Source: Betaproteobacteria bacterium | Lineage (GTDB): Bacteria; Pseudomonadota; Gammaproteobacteria; Burkholderiales; UBA6910 | DNA length: 64,000 bases | Reading direction: 5' to 3' | NCBI GenBank assembly: GCA_016183615.1 | Contig: JACPEG010000009.1 | Span: 1 to 64,000, forward strand | Shown: piece by piece, positions 17,101 through 26,114 of the stretch | Layout of the letters: every line of letters begins with the position of its first letter | How positions within the stretch are numbered: the first letter of the stretch is position 1 | Made by a program: the position numbers and the translations under genes | The notes under the pieces: generated by a model | Databases searched by the model: none | The model's input: the letters and a program-made list of their open reading frames with translations, nothing else | Told to the model about the DNA's origin: nothing

Positions 17101-18387
17101 ATGAACAGGAATGCAGAGCTTCTTGAGCGACGGAAAAAGGCGGTGCCGCAGGGGTTGGCGTCAGCCATGCCGATCTATGCTGCGAAAGCTGAAAACGCTG
17201 AATTGTGGGACGTGGACGGCAGCCGTTACCTCGATTTTGCCCAGGGCATTGCGGTGTGCAACACCGGGCACCGGCATCCCCGGGTCATTGAGGCGGTTAA
17301 GAGCCAGCTCGACCTTTTTACCCACACGGCGGTACAGGTGGTGCCGTATGAAATTTATGTGTCGCTGGCGGAACGCCTGAATGCGCTGGCGCCGATCGAA
17401 GAAGAGACCAAGACCATCTTCTTCACCACGGGCGCCGAAGCGGTCGAAAATGCGGTCAAGGTCGCCCGGGTCTACACCGGCAGGCCCGGCGTGATCGCCT
17501 TCCGCGGCGGGTTCCATGGCCGCACCGCGCTGGCGAGTGCGCTGACCGGAAAAATCGCTCCCTACAGGGCGGGCGGCGGCTTGCCGGTGCCCGGGGTATT
17601 CCACGCACCGTTCCCGGTGCCGCATCATGGCGTCAGCGTCGACGATGCATTGGGTGCGCTCGAGACTATATTCAAGGTGGATATCGAAGCCAAGGATGTG
17701 GCGGCTGTCATTATTGAACTGGTGCAGGGTGAGGGCGGCTTTTATATGGCGCCGAAGGATTTCATGCAGCGGTTGCGTGCCCTCTGTGATGAAAAGGGCA
17801 TTCTCCTGATCGTCGATGAGATCCAGTCCGGCTTTGCGCGCACGGGCCGGATGTTCGCCATCGAGCATTATGATGTTGAGCCCGACTTGATCACGGTGGC
17901 CAAGGCGTTGGCCGGCGGTTTCCCGCTGTCGGGGCTGATCGGCCGCGCCTCGGTAATCGACGCTCCGGGACCCGGCGGCATGGGCGGTACCTTTGGCGGC
18001 AGCCCGGTCGGTTGCGCGGCGGCTCACGCGGTGCTTGACGTGATCGCGGATGAAAGGCTGTGCGAGCGCAGCGAACGCATTGGCGCGCGTATGAAGGCGC
18101 GGCTTGAGGCGATGAGGGCACGCACGGATCTCCCTCCCATTGGCGAGATCCGCGGTTTGGGTGCGATGATGGCCTTCGAGCTGGTGACCGAGCGCGGCGG
18201 CAATATGCCGGATGCGGCGACAACAGCCAGGCTGGTCGCCCAGGCGCGGGAAAACGGCCTCATCCTTCTAAGCTGCGGCTATTGGGCCAATACGATTCGG
18301 CTGCTCGCGCCGCTGACGATTCCCGATGCTCATCTGGAGGAAGGAATTGACATTATTGAAAAATCACTGTCGGAGATCGCCAGTTGA
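17101..18387 (+). CDS. gabT: 4-aminobutyrate aminotransferase (GABA transaminase)
   Basis: This 428-residue class III aminotransferase transfers the amino group of GABA to 2-oxoglutarate, giving succinate semialdehyde. Seen motifs are [24 protein letters not shown], the PLP aspartate D239 in [14 protein letters not shown], and the Schiff-base Lys K268 in [15 protein letters not shown]268 is the same residue number as in the E. coli enzyme. The start at 17101 has GGAGGA upstream. An intrinsic terminator follows at 18412-18443, and gabD comes next. Related omega-transaminases for ornithine or putrescine are possible alternatives. Confidence 0.85.
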   Translation: MNRNAELLERRKKAVPQGLASAMPIYAAKAENAELWDVDGSRYLDFAQGIAVCNTGHRHPRVIEAVKSQLDLFTHTAVQVVPYEIYVSLAERLNALAPIEEETKTIFFTTGAEAVENAVKVARVYTGRPGVIAFRGGFHGRTALASALTGKIAPYRAGGGLPVPGVFHAPFPVPHHGVSVDDALGALETIFKVDIEAKDVAAVIIELVQGEGGFYMAPKDFMQRLRALCDEKGILLIVDEIQSGFARTGRMFAIEHYDVEPDLITVAKALAGGFPLSGLIGRASVIDAPGPGGMGGTFGGSPVGCAAAHAVLDVIADERLCERSERIGARMKARLEAMRARTDLPPIGEIRGLGAMMAFELVTERGGNMPDAATTARLVAQARENGLILLSCGYWANTIRLLAPLTIPDAHLEEGIDIIEKSLSEIAS

Positions 18388-18411
18388 TCCCTGCCGCAGG
18401 GACCGGTAACG

Positions 18412-18443
18412 CCGTTCCGGAATGACCGGAACGGTCTTCTTTT
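18412..18443 (+). terminator. Rho-independent terminator after gabT
   Basis: A perfect 9-bp stem CCGTTCCGG/CCGGAACGG with an AATGA loop is followed by TCTTCTTTT. It lies 24 bp after the gabT stop and 55 bp before the gabD start. It probably ends the long catabolic transcript, so gabD would need read-through or its own promoter. Confidence 0.8.
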
Positions 18444-18497
18444 CGCGCAGGCGCTTTGCCGGCGCCGCCATAACCTACTCGTGAACCTCAAACTGCC

Positions 18498-19952
18498 ATG
18501 AAACTCAACGATGCTCAATTCCTCCGCAGCCAATGCTACATCGACGGCCGCTGGGTCGATGCCGACAGCGGCACGCGCTTTGCGGTCACCAATCCAGCCA
18601 GCGGCGAGACCCTGGCGGAAGTGCCGGAGATGGGCGCGGCCGAGACGCGCCGCGCCATCGCTGCCGCCGATGCCGCCTTGGGCCCGTGGCGCGCGAAGAC
18701 CGGCAAGGAGCGTGGCGCGGTGTTGCGCAAGTGGTTCGAGCTCATCACCGCCCACACCGAGGACGTCGCCCGCCTGATGACCGCCGAGCAGGGCAAGCCC
18801 CTGGGCGAGTCGAGGGGCGAGGTGGCTTATGCGGCCAGCTTCGTCGAATGGTTCGCGGAAGAGGCCAAGCGCGTCTATGGCGACACCATCCCGTCGCCCT
18901 GGGCCGACAGGCGCCTGCTGGTGATCAAGCAGCCGGTGGAGGTGTGCGCCGCGATTACGCCCTGGAACTTCCCGGCGGCGATGATTACGCGCAAGGTGGC
19001 GCCGGCGCTCGCCGCCGGCTGCACGGTGGTGGTGAAGCCGGCGGAGCAGACGCCGCTCACGGCGCTGGCCCTGGCGGAGCTGGCCCACCGCGCCGGCTTC
19101 CCGCCCGGCACGTTCAACGTCGTCACCGGCGATCCGGTACAGATCGGCGGCGAGCTCACCGCAAATCCGACGGTGCGCAAGCTGTCCTTCACCGGCTCCA
19201 CAGACGTGGGGCGGCTGCTCATGCACCAGTGCGCGCCCACGCTGAAGAAGATTTCCCTGGAACTGGGCGGCAACGCCCCCTTCATCGTGTTCGACGACGC
19301 CGACCTGGACGCCGCGGTGGAAGGCGCGCTTGCCTCGAAGTACCGCAACACCGGCCAGACCTGCGTGTGCGCCAACCGCCTGCTGGTGCAAGAGGGTATC
19401 TACGACGCCTTCGCTGCCAGACTGGCCGAGCGCGTGCAGTCGCTCAAGGTGGGCAGCGGCTTCGAGGATGACGTCATGCAGGGGCCGCTGATCGACGAGC
19501 AGGCACTGAGGAAGGTGGAGGAGCACGTGCGCGACGCCCTGGACAAGGGCGCGCGCATCGTCACCGGCGGCAAGCGCCATGCCCTGGGGGGTACGTTCTT
19601 CCAGCCCACGGTGCTCGCCGACGTCACGTCGGAGATGAAATGCGCGCGCGAAGAGACCTTCGGCCCGGTGGCGCCGCTGTTCCGCTTCAAGAGCGAGGAA
19701 GAGGCAGTGCGCCTGGCCAACGACACCGAGTTCGGCCTGGCCGCCTATTTCTACAGCCGCGACGTGGCCCGCTGCTTCCGCGTCGGCGAGGCGCTGGAAT
19801 ACGGCATGGTGGGCGTGAACAGCGGCCTCATCTCCAACGAGGTGGCGCCTTTCGGCGGCTTCAAGCAGTCGGGGATGGGGCGCGAAGGTTCCAAGTACGG
19901 AATCGAAGAGTATCTCGAGATCAAGTACCTGTGCCTGGGCGGCATCGTCTGA
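18498..19952 (+). CDS. gabD: Succinate-semialdehyde dehydrogenase [NAD(P)+]
   Basis: This 484-residue aldehyde dehydrogenase of the GabD type oxidises succinate semialdehyde to succinate for entry to the TCA cycle. Seen are TPWNFPAAMITRK, FTGSTDVGRLLM, LELGGNAPFIVF with the catalytic-base Glu, and NTGQTCVCANR with the nucleophilic Cys and the extra Cys two residues on, a GabD hallmark. EETFGPVAPLF and GGFKQSGMGREGSKYGIEEY at the C terminus are also typical. It completes the GABA branch with gabT just upstream. It converges on the minus-strand acyl-CoA dehydrogenase. Confidence 0.92.
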   Translation: MKLNDAQFLRSQCYIDGRWVDADSGTRFAVTNPASGETLAEVPEMGAAETRRAIAAADAALGPWRAKTGKERGAVLRKWFELITAHTEDVARLMTAEQGKPLGESRGEVAYAASFVEWFAEEAKRVYGDTIPSPWADRRLLVIKQPVEVCAAITPWNFPAAMITRKVAPALAAGCTVVVKPAEQTPLTALALAELAHRAGFPPGTFNVVTGDPVQIGGELTANPTVRKLSFTGSTDVGRLLMHQCAPTLKKISLELGGNAPFIVFDDADLDAAVEGALASKYRNTGQTCVCANRLLVQEGIYDAFAARLAERVQSLKVGSGFEDDVMQGPLIDEQALRKVEEHVRDALDKGARIVTGGKRHALGGTFFQPTVLADVTSEMKCAREETFGPVAPLFRFKSEEEAVRLANDTEFGLAAYFYSRDVARCFRVGEALEYGMVGVNSGLISNEVAPFGGFKQSGMGREGSKYGIEEYLEIKYLCLGGIV

Positions 19953-20087
19953 ACGATGATGGCGAAGGATAAGTTCCCGGTGGCGCTGGCCGATGTCCTG
20001 GGCCAGGCGCCCGGGCGGTTCGGTGACTTTGCGGGTGCCCAAGCGCGGGGTCCGTTTGGGCCCAAACCAGGTCCAGGTCGCCCTTCC

Positions 20088-21233
20088 TCACAGCTTGCGT
20101 GCGATCAGTTCCTTCATGATTTCGTTGGTACCGCCATAGATGCGCTGCACCCGGGAGTCGGCGTACAGCCGCGCGATCGGGTATTCGGCCATGTAGCCAT
20201 AGCCGCCGAAGAGTTGCAGGCATTCGTCGGTCACCTTGCACTGCTGCTCCGAGCACCACCATTTGGCCATGTAGGCCGCGGAATCATCGAGGGTTCCGTC
20301 GAGCAGGCGCTGGATGCAGTCGTTGACGAAGCCGCGCACCACATGGGCAAGCGTCGCGCACTCGGCGAGCTTGAAGCGCGTGTTCTGGAAGTCGTACAAG
20401 AATTGGCCGAACGCCTTGCGCTGCCGGGTGTACTCCAGCGTCAGCTCCACGGCGCGTTCGATGACGGCGGCAGCAGGCACGACGAGCAACATGCGCTCGT
20501 AAGGAAGCTGGCTCATCAGCTGGGCGAAGCCGTTGCCCTCCGTCTCGCCCAGCAGGCGATCGGCGGGAACCCGCACGCCGTCGAAGAACAGCTCGGCGGT
20601 GTCGGAGGCATGCTGGCCCAGCTTCTCCAGCCGCCGCCCGACCTGGAAACCGGCCAGGTTCTCCGTTTCCAGCACGATCAGCGAGACGCCCTTGCTTCCG
20701 GCCTCGCCAGTGCGCACCGCGACCACCAGCAGGTTGGCGGTGAAGCCGTTGGTGATGAAGGTCTTGGCGCCGTCGATGACGTACTCGTTACCCTCGCGCC
20801 GGGCCCGGGTGTGCATCGCCTGCAGGTCCGAGCCGCAGCCGGGCTCGGTCATGGCGATCCCGGCGAGCATCTCGCCGCTGACGAGCTTCGGCAGCCAGCG
20901 CCGTTTCTGGGCCTCGGTGCCATACTCGAGAATGTAGTGGGCGGCGATGGTGTGCACGGCTGTGTTGGCGGGAAACTCCGCTTTGGCCAGCTCGTCCTGC
21001 ACCACCATCTGGTAGGCCAGGCTGGCCCCCGCGCCGCCATAGGCTTCGCCGATTTCCGGCAGCAGGAAACCCATCTCGCCGAAAGGAGCCCACACCTGCC
21101 GGGGGATGTAGCCCTGGCGGCGCCAGCCCTCCAGGTGCGGAGTCAGCTCGCCCGCGATGTAGCGGCGCACTACTTCCCGGAAAGCCTCGATCTCGTCGTC
21201 CATCCAGCGGTGGCGGTAGAGTTGCGGCATCAT
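20088..21233 (-). CDS. Acyl-CoA dehydrogenase
   Basis: This 381-residue FAD enzyme introduces a 2,3-double bond into an acyl-CoA. Seen are the FAD/substrate motif MTEPGCGSDLQAM, the core VIDGAKTFITNG and the C-terminal QLFGGYGYMAEYPIARLYADSRVQRIYGG split around residue 340. The C-terminal IYGGTNEIM has Gly where short- and medium-chain enzymes have the catalytic Glu (YEGT). The base must therefore come from another helix, as in the isovaleryl/long-chain branch. I start it at the MM pair at 21233, two bases after the SDR stop. It is last in the minus-strand operon. Confidence 0.9.
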   Translation of the reverse strand: MMPQLYRHRWMDDEIEAFREVVRRYIAGELTPHLEGWRRQGYIPRQVWAPFGEMGFLLPEIGEAYGGAGASLAYQMVVQDELAKAEFPANTAVHTIAAHYILEYGTEAQKRRWLPKLVSGEMLAGIAMTEPGCGSDLQAMHTRARREGNEYVIDGAKTFITNGFTANLLVVAVRTGEAGSKGVSLIVLETENLAGFQVGRRLEKLGQHASDTAELFFDGVRVPADRLLGETEGNGFAQLMSQLPYERMLLVVPAAAVIERAVELTLEYTRQRKAFGQFLYDFQNTRFKLAECATLAHVVRGFVNDCIQRLLDGTLDDSAAYMAKWWCSEQQCKVTDECLQLFGGYGYMAEYPIARLYADSRVQRIYGGTNEIMKELIARKL

Positions 21234-21235
21234 GG

Positions 21236-22075
21236 TCAGATCCCCGTCAGGCCGCCGCTGCACAACAGCGTCTGGCCGCTCACGTAGTCGGACTCGGGAA
21301 TGCAGAACAGATACACGGCGCCGGCGGCCTCGTCCGGGGTGCCGCCGCGGCCGAGGGGGATGGTGCGCTCCATCATCGCCATCAGGTCGGGATTGACGCC
21401 CACCTTGATCTCACGGCCCTCGATGTGGGCGGTCGCCTCCTCGGCGGCACTGCTCGTCAGGCGGGTCTTGATCAGGCCGTAGGCGACGCAGTTCACCGTC
21501 ACATTGAGGCGCCCCCACTCCTTGGCCAGCGTCTGCGTCAGGCCGACGATGCCGGCCTTGGCGGCGGAGTAGTTCGCCTGCCCGGCGTTGCCGAACAGGC
21601 CGGCGACCGACGAGATGTTCACCACCTTGCGCACCACCCGCTTGCCGGCCTCGCCCTCGGCCTTGACGAGGCTGCGAATCACCGGCTGGGCCGCGCGCAG
21701 GATGCGGAACGGCGCCGTCAGGTGGCAGTCGATCATCGCGTACCACTGCTCGTCGGTCATCTTCTGGATGACGTTGTCCCAGGTGTAGCCGGCGTTGTTG
21801 ACGATGATGTCGAGGCCCCTGTACTGCTCGACCGCCGCGCCGACGAAGCGCTCGGCGAAGTCGGGGGCGGTGACGCTGCCGACGCAGGCCGTCGCCTGCC
21901 CGCCGGTATCAAGGATGGCCTGCACGACCTCCTGCGCCGGTTTGGCATCCAGGTCGTTGACCACAATGCGCGCGCCTTCGCTGGCGAGCTTGAGGGCGAT
22001 CGAGCGGCCGATGCCGCGGCCCGATCCGGTGACGAGGGCGACCTTGCCCTCCAGTTTGCTAGTCGTGGAACTCAT
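21236..22075 (-). CDS. Short-chain dehydrogenase, FabG/3-hydroxyacyl-CoA dehydrogenase-like
   Basis: This 279-residue SDR has TGSGRGIGRSIALKLA, NNAG, the catalytic Ser in NISSVAG and YSAAKAGIVGLT. It resembles the FabG-like domain of multifunctional (R)-specific beta-oxidation proteins and would oxidise a 3-hydroxyacyl-CoA made by the neighbouring hydratases. AAGGAGAAC lies upstream of the ATG. It sits between the MaoC-like gene and the acyl-CoA dehydrogenase, all in one direction with short gaps. Confidence 0.85.
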   Translation of the reverse strand: MSSTTSKLEGKVALVTGSGRGIGRSIALKLASEGARIVVNDLDAKPAQEVVQAILDTGGQATACVGSVTAPDFAERFVGAAVEQYRGLDIIVNNAGYTWDNVIQKMTDEQWYAMIDCHLTAPFRILRAAQPVIRSLVKAEGEAGKRVVRKVVNISSVAGLFGNAGQANYSAAKAGIVGLTQTLAKEWGRLNVTVNCVAYGLIKTRLTSSAAEEATAHIEGREIKVGVNPDLMAMMERTIPLGRGGTPDEAAGAVYLFCIPESDYVSGQTLLCSGGLTGI

Positions 22076-22098
22076 GGAACTGTTCTCCTTGGGTTGGC

Positions 22099-22518
22099 TC
22101 AGGGCAGCGCGACCAGCGCTTCCCCGACGATCTTGGTTTGTCCGAACTGGTTGGCGCTTTGCAGCTCGATGCGCACGCAGCGCTCGCCGTTCACCTCGAG
22201 TTTTTCGACGACGCGGCCGCGGCAGCGGATCGCGTTGCCGAGCTGGGTGATGCCCTGGAAGCGTGCCTGGAAGCGGCGCAGCTGCGATTGCGGCGCCCAG
22301 CCGGTGAGCAGCCGCCCGAGCCAGGCCATGCCCAGCATGCCGTGGGCGAAGACGTCCGGCATGCCGGCGCGGCGGGCGAAGTCGAGGTCGATGTGGATCG
22401 GGTTGTGATCGCCCGAGGCGCCGGCAAAAAGCGCCAGGGTGGTCCGGTCCACCGGCGGCAGGGTGAGCTCGGGCAGGGCGTCGCCGACCGCGACCGCGTC
22501 GAAGCGGGGAGTGCTCAT
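22099..22518 (-). CDS. MaoC-type enoyl-CoA hydratase
   Basis: This 139-residue single hotdog-domain protein contains FAGASGDHNPIHIDLDFA followed by FAHGMLGMAWLGRLL. This is the hydratase-2 motif with its catalytic Asp and His (D-x4-H). It would hydrate 2-enoyl-CoA to (R)-3-hydroxyacyl-CoA. It is the second of two adjacent hotdog genes; such pairs often form a heteromeric hydratase (family knowledge). Confidence 0.85.
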   Translation of the reverse strand: MSTPRFDAVAVGDALPELTLPPVDRTTLALFAGASGDHNPIHIDLDFARRAGMPDVFAHGMLGMAWLGRLLTGWAPQSQLRRFQARFQGITQLGNAIRCRGRVVEKLEVNGERCVRIELQSANQFGQTKIVGEALVALP

Positions 22519-22528
22519 GGAATCTCCT

Positions 22529-22969
22529 TCAATGGCGCACCACGGTCACCGAGCGCAGCCGGGCCACCGGCGTGCCGTGCTGGTTCACCGCCTGGGATTC
22601 GATCTCGATGAACTCCAGGGCGCCGTTCTTCTTGTCGTAGAGGTCGGCGACGCGGGAGCTGACCGTCACCGTGTCGCCGGCCACCACCGGCGCCAGGTAC
22701 TCGAAACGCTGCTCGCCGTGCAGCACCTTGCCGAGCGGCACGCCGAGGCGGTCCAGGAGGGCGAACAGGGCGCCCGAATCCAGCTCGGCGGCAAACAGGA
22801 AGGTGGGCGGCGCCGGCAGGTCGGCGTAGCCGGCCTCACGCGCGGCGGATACGTCGGTGTAGACCGGATCGGTCTCGCCGATGGCCCTGGCGAAGAACTT
22901 CAGCCGGCCGCGCTCGATGGGCAACACCGAAGCACCGACCTCGTGGCCGATCCATTTCCTGTCGATCAT
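22529..22969 (-). CDS. MaoC-like N-terminal (FAS1-type dehydratase) domain protein
   Basis: This 146-residue hotdog protein has WIGHEVG at the N terminus and ARAIGETDPVYTD, the signature of the MaoC_dehydrat_N family that lacks the catalytic His/Asp pair. I place the start at ATG 22969, next to the thiolase stop. With the catalytic MaoC partner 10 bp downstream it probably makes a two-subunit enoyl-CoA hydratase (inference from the usual arrangement). Confidence 0.82.
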   Translation of the reverse strand: MIDRKWIGHEVGASVLPIERGRLKFFARAIGETDPVYTDVSAAREAGYADLPAPPTFLFAAELDSGALFALLDRLGVPLGKVLHGEQRFEYLAPVVAGDTVTVSSRVADLYDKKNGALEFIEIESQAVNQHGTPVARLRSVTVVRH

Positions 22970-22971
22970 GG

Positions 22972-24153
22972 TCAGACCTTCTCGTACAAGGTCACGACAC
23001 AAGCGCCGCCCAGGCCCAGGTTGTGTTGCAGCGCCAGCCGCGCGCCCGCCACCTGTCGGGCCCCGGCCCGGCCGCGCAGTTGCTCGACCAACTCGGTGCA
23101 TTGCGCCAGCCCGGTGGCCCCCAGGGGATGGCCCTTGCAGAGCAGGCCGCCGGAGGGGTTGGTGACCACCTTGCCGCCGTAGGTGTTGTCCCCGTCCTCG
23201 ACGAACTTCTCCGCGCCGCCGACCGGGCACAGGCCGAGGGCCTCGTAGGTGATCAGCTCGTTGTGGGCGAAGCAGTCGTGCAGTTCCACGACCCCGATGT
23301 CCTCGGGGCCGACGCCCGAGGCCTCATAGACCTGCCGGGCTGCATTGCGGGTCATGCTGAAACCCACCACCTCGCGCATGTCGCGCGCCTCGAAAGCGGC
23401 CGGCGTGTCGGTGGTCATGGCCTGGGCGCGGATGCGCACCGTCGTGTCCAGACCATGTTTCTTCGCGAACGCCTCGGAGACCAGAATCGCCGCCGCCGCG
23501 CCGCAGGTCGGCGGGCAGGCCATCAGCCTGGTCATCACGCCGGGCCAGAGCGTCGGCGAGGCCATCACCTCTTCTGCGGTCACGACATTGCGAAACAGCG
23601 CCAGCGGATTGTTCGCCGCATGGCGGCTTGCCTTGGCGCGGATCTTGGCGAAGGTCTCGACTCTGGTTCCGAACTCCCTCATGTGCGCCAGGCCGGCGCC
23701 GCCGAAGTAGCGCAGGGCGAAGGGCAGCTCCACGTCCACCAGCTCGGTGGTTATGGCGTCGAAGCGCTCGAAGGGGCTGGGCCGGTCGCTGAACATCGCG
23801 CCGATCGCGCCAGGCATCATCTGCTCGAAGCCGAAAGCCAGGACGCAATCGGCGGCGCCGCCGGCGACCGCCTGGCGGGCCAGGTACAGGGCGGTCGATC
23901 CGGTGGAGCAGTTGTTGTTGAGGTTAACCACCGGGATTCCGGTCATGCCGACGTCGTACAGGCAGCGCTGGCCGGCGGTGGAATCGCCGTAGACGTAGCC
24001 GGCGTAGGCTTGCTGCACCTGGCCGTAGTCGATGCCGGCATCGGCCAGGGCGGCGCGCACGGCCTTGGCGGCCATCACCGGATAGGGCTCGCTCGCCCCC
24101 GGCTTGGTGAAAGGAATCATGCCGACGCCGGCAACGATCGCGGATGTGCTCAT
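22972..24153 (-). CDS. SCP2-type thiolase / lipid-transfer-protein thiolase
   Basis: This 393-residue thiolase-fold protein has the nucleophilic Cys in NNNCSTGSTAL, the HDCFAHNELITYEALG segment and the C-terminal NPSGGLLCKGHPLGATG with the His and second Cys. It belongs to the SCP-x/lipid-transfer branch that acts on branched or steroid side-chain 3-ketoacyl-CoAs. ATG 24153 has AAGGAGAAC upstream. It is first in the minus-strand beta-oxidation-type operon, divergent from the AraC-type regulator. The operon could degrade a branched or alicyclic acyl-CoA; the substrate is unknown. Confidence 0.87.
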   Translation of the reverse strand: MSTSAIVAGVGMIPFTKPGASEPYPVMAAKAVRAALADAGIDYGQVQQAYAGYVYGDSTAGQRCLYDVGMTGIPVVNLNNNCSTGSTALYLARQAVAGGAADCVLAFGFEQMMPGAIGAMFSDRPSPFERFDAITTELVDVELPFALRYFGGAGLAHMREFGTRVETFAKIRAKASRHAANNPLALFRNVVTAEEVMASPTLWPGVMTRLMACPPTCGAAAAILVSEAFAKKHGLDTTVRIRAQAMTTDTPAAFEARDMREVVGFSMTRNAARQVYEASGVGPEDIGVVELHDCFAHNELITYEALGLCPVGGAEKFVEDGDNTYGGKVVTNPSGGLLCKGHPLGATGLAQCTELVEQLRGRAGARQVAGARLALQHNLGLGGACVVTLYEKV

Positions 24154-24295
24154 AGGTTCTCCTTCTTGCCCGCGAACGCGCGGGGCGGTTGTCGTGTTCG
24201 TGTTACGCATGGTAGAAACGGAAGGGCAGGCGCACAATTGCGCATTGCGTCGATCCCATGGCAAAACACCTCAACCCGCGACTTTTCCCCACTTG

Positions 24296-25303
24296 ATGCC
24301 GCATCCTCCGGTCACCATCCCGATGGCCCTCGTGCACGGCATGCTGTCCGGGGTGCGGGCCCGCGGCCAGGCCAGCGACGCCTTCCTGGCCGACGCGGGC
24401 ATCGCCCCGGAATTGATCGAGCAGGCCGGCGCCCGCGTGACCGCGGCCCAGTACATCGCCCTGTTCCGGTCGCTCATCGACCGTCTCGATGACGAATGTC
24501 TTGGCCTGCTGTCGCGGCCGCTCAAGCGCGGAAGTTTTGCGCTGATGGCCCGTTCCGCCCTGGGCGCACCCGACCTGGAGACGGCCATCCGGCGCATCGC
24601 GCACACCTTGCGGCTGGTGCAGGACGACGTCGTGCTGGAGCCGGTGCGGGAAGGAGGTCTGGCTGGCCTGGCCCTGCGCTTTATCGATCCGACGGTCGAG
24701 CGTCCTGTCTTCCTGCACGAGTATTTGCTGCGCGTCTTCTGGCGCCTGCTGGCATGGCTGGCAGGCGGCCGACTTCGCGCCGCCCGCTTTGACTTCGCCT
24801 TCGAATGCCCGCCGCACGTGGGCAGCTATGACAAAGTCTTTCCCGCACCGCTGAATTTCGGGCAGCCGCGGTCGGCCTGCTGGTTCGATGCGACACGCCT
24901 GAGGGGGCCGGTGCGCCGGGACGAGGCCGCGCTGCGCGCCTTCCTGGCGGACGCGCAGGCCAACATCATCGTGCCGCCGCGCGGCGAAGAGAGGACCGCC
25001 GCGCGTGTACGCGACCATCTGCTGCTCACGCAGCCCACGTGGCCCGGTCTTGCCGCAACGGCGAATGCGCTGCACATGTCGACCGCGACGCTGCAAAGAC
25101 GCCTGGCAGCGGAGGGAACCTCGTTCCGGGCGCTGAAAGATGAATTACGCCGCGATATCGCGATCGTCCGCCTGAACACCAGCACGGTGCCCCTAGCAGC
25201 GGTTGCACAGGAACTCGGATTTACCGACAGCGCGGCCTTCCAGCGCGCCTTCAAGTGCTGGACGGGCAGCCCGCCGGGGACATATCGTCGGAGCGGGTCA
25301 TGA
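24296..25303 (+). CDS. AraC-family transcriptional regulator
   Basis: This 335-residue protein has an N-terminal arabinose-binding-like domain of the OruR/ArgR-type AraC subgroup. A C-terminal double helix-turn-helix holds ATANALHMSTATLQRRLAAEG and LAAVAQELGFTDSAAFQRAFK. The start at ATG 24296 is the first ATG giving the usual length. It is divergent from the thiolase operon across about 140 bp and is its likely regulator, responding to the pathway substrate or CoA ester (inference). Confidence 0.88.
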   Translation: MPHPPVTIPMALVHGMLSGVRARGQASDAFLADAGIAPELIEQAGARVTAAQYIALFRSLIDRLDDECLGLLSRPLKRGSFALMARSALGAPDLETAIRRIAHTLRLVQDDVVLEPVREGGLAGLALRFIDPTVERPVFLHEYLLRVFWRLLAWLAGGRLRAARFDFAFECPPHVGSYDKVFPAPLNFGQPRSACWFDATRLRGPVRRDEAALRAFLADAQANIIVPPRGEERTAARVRDHLLLTQPTWPGLAATANALHMSTATLQRRLAAEGTSFRALKDELRRDIAIVRLNTSTVPLAAVAQELGFTDSAAFQRAFKCWTGSPPGTYRRSGS

Positions 25304-25784
25304 GCGGAGCGCTACGACATCAAGCCGCCGGGCGCCATTTTGTCCCGCTGCGCGGGTGGTTGAATCGATGGCGAAGGAGATATGGCCAAGCTCATCATTC
25401 TTGCTCTTGTGGTTGGCGCGGGCGTCGCCTATGAAGCGCCTCTCGATTCGGGGCTCGAAGAATTCCGCCAGGACCATTGCTGCGCGAGGAAGCGCCGAGG
25501 GCTTTGGAAGCCACCTCGCGGGTCTCACGGGGCGAGCAAGGTGAACTGGGTTCTTGGCAGCAGGCGCTTGAAGCCGGCGTCGATCGTCACCTGCGTTTTG
25601 CTCCTAAAGGCGGGGAACTGTGCGCTACCCCGTGGCGACGTTTCGATAAGCTGACGCCGGTTCGAGAGGACTGACTCCAGGAATACCGCGAGGAGTGCCT
25701 TTGGCCCTCCCTTCGTGGTGTGCTACCTGCCCAGTCACTAAAGCCGTTATCAGGGTGCGCAGCCCGCCGGCAAGCGCTGGCCGT
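25304..25784. other. 481-bp intergenic stretch without a convincing gene
   Basis: Short open frames overlap here in different frames (for example one from ATG 25382 beginning MAKLIILALVV, and one from 25477). None has a recognisable family, a consistent length or a partner. It may hold the remains of a decayed gene between the AraC regulator and the toxin-antitoxin module. I see no repeat or RNA gene in it. Confidence 0.5.
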
Positions 25785-26114
25785 TCATACCATCTGGATG
25801 ATCAACTTCTTGCCGCAGGCGTCCGCGTACTTGCGTAGAGTCGCCAAGGATGGCGAATGCTTCCGGCTGCCTAGGCTCGATTCGATGCGCGCCAGCACGG
25901 GCTGAGAGACGCCCATGCGCGCCGCGACATCGGCCTGGGTCAAGCCGGCTTCCTTGCGCGCGCGCAGCAGCGCGGCCAGGGCCTCGAACTCGTCCTCCAG
26001 CGCATCATAGGCGACGCGGAAGGCCGGATCGGCTCTGCGTTTTTTCGCGGCGTGCGCCTTGGGATCGAACGCCACCGGCTGGTACCGGTCCTTGGACTGG
26101 GTTGTCTTAGCCAT
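25785..26114 (-). CDS. XRE-family antitoxin
   Basis: This 109-residue protein has a C-terminal helix-turn-helix: RKEAGLTQADVAARMGVSQP, then VLARIES and a C-terminal tail ending LIIQMV. The N-terminal half is Lys/Arg/Ala-rich. The start overlaps the end of the toxin gene by eight bases, giving the toxin-first order of HigBA-type systems. It probably neutralises the toxin and represses the operon through the palindrome at 26444-26459. Confidence 0.83.
   Translation of the reverse strand: MAKTTQSKDRYQPVAFDPKAHAAKKRRADPAFRVAYDALEDEFEALAALLRARKEAGLTQADVAARMGVSQPVLARIESSLGSRKHSPSLATLRKYADACGKKLIIQMV

Noticed and set aside
19956-21287. Plus-strand frame of over 400 codons opposite the acyl-CoA dehydrogenase
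   Set aside because: It mirrors the codons of the real minus-strand gene and shows no domain motif.
25382-25674. Two overlapping small frames beginning MAKLIILALVV and MLREEAPRAL
   Set aside because: Neither has a recognisable family, and composition and overlap suggest decayed or chance frames; kept only as an intergenic note.
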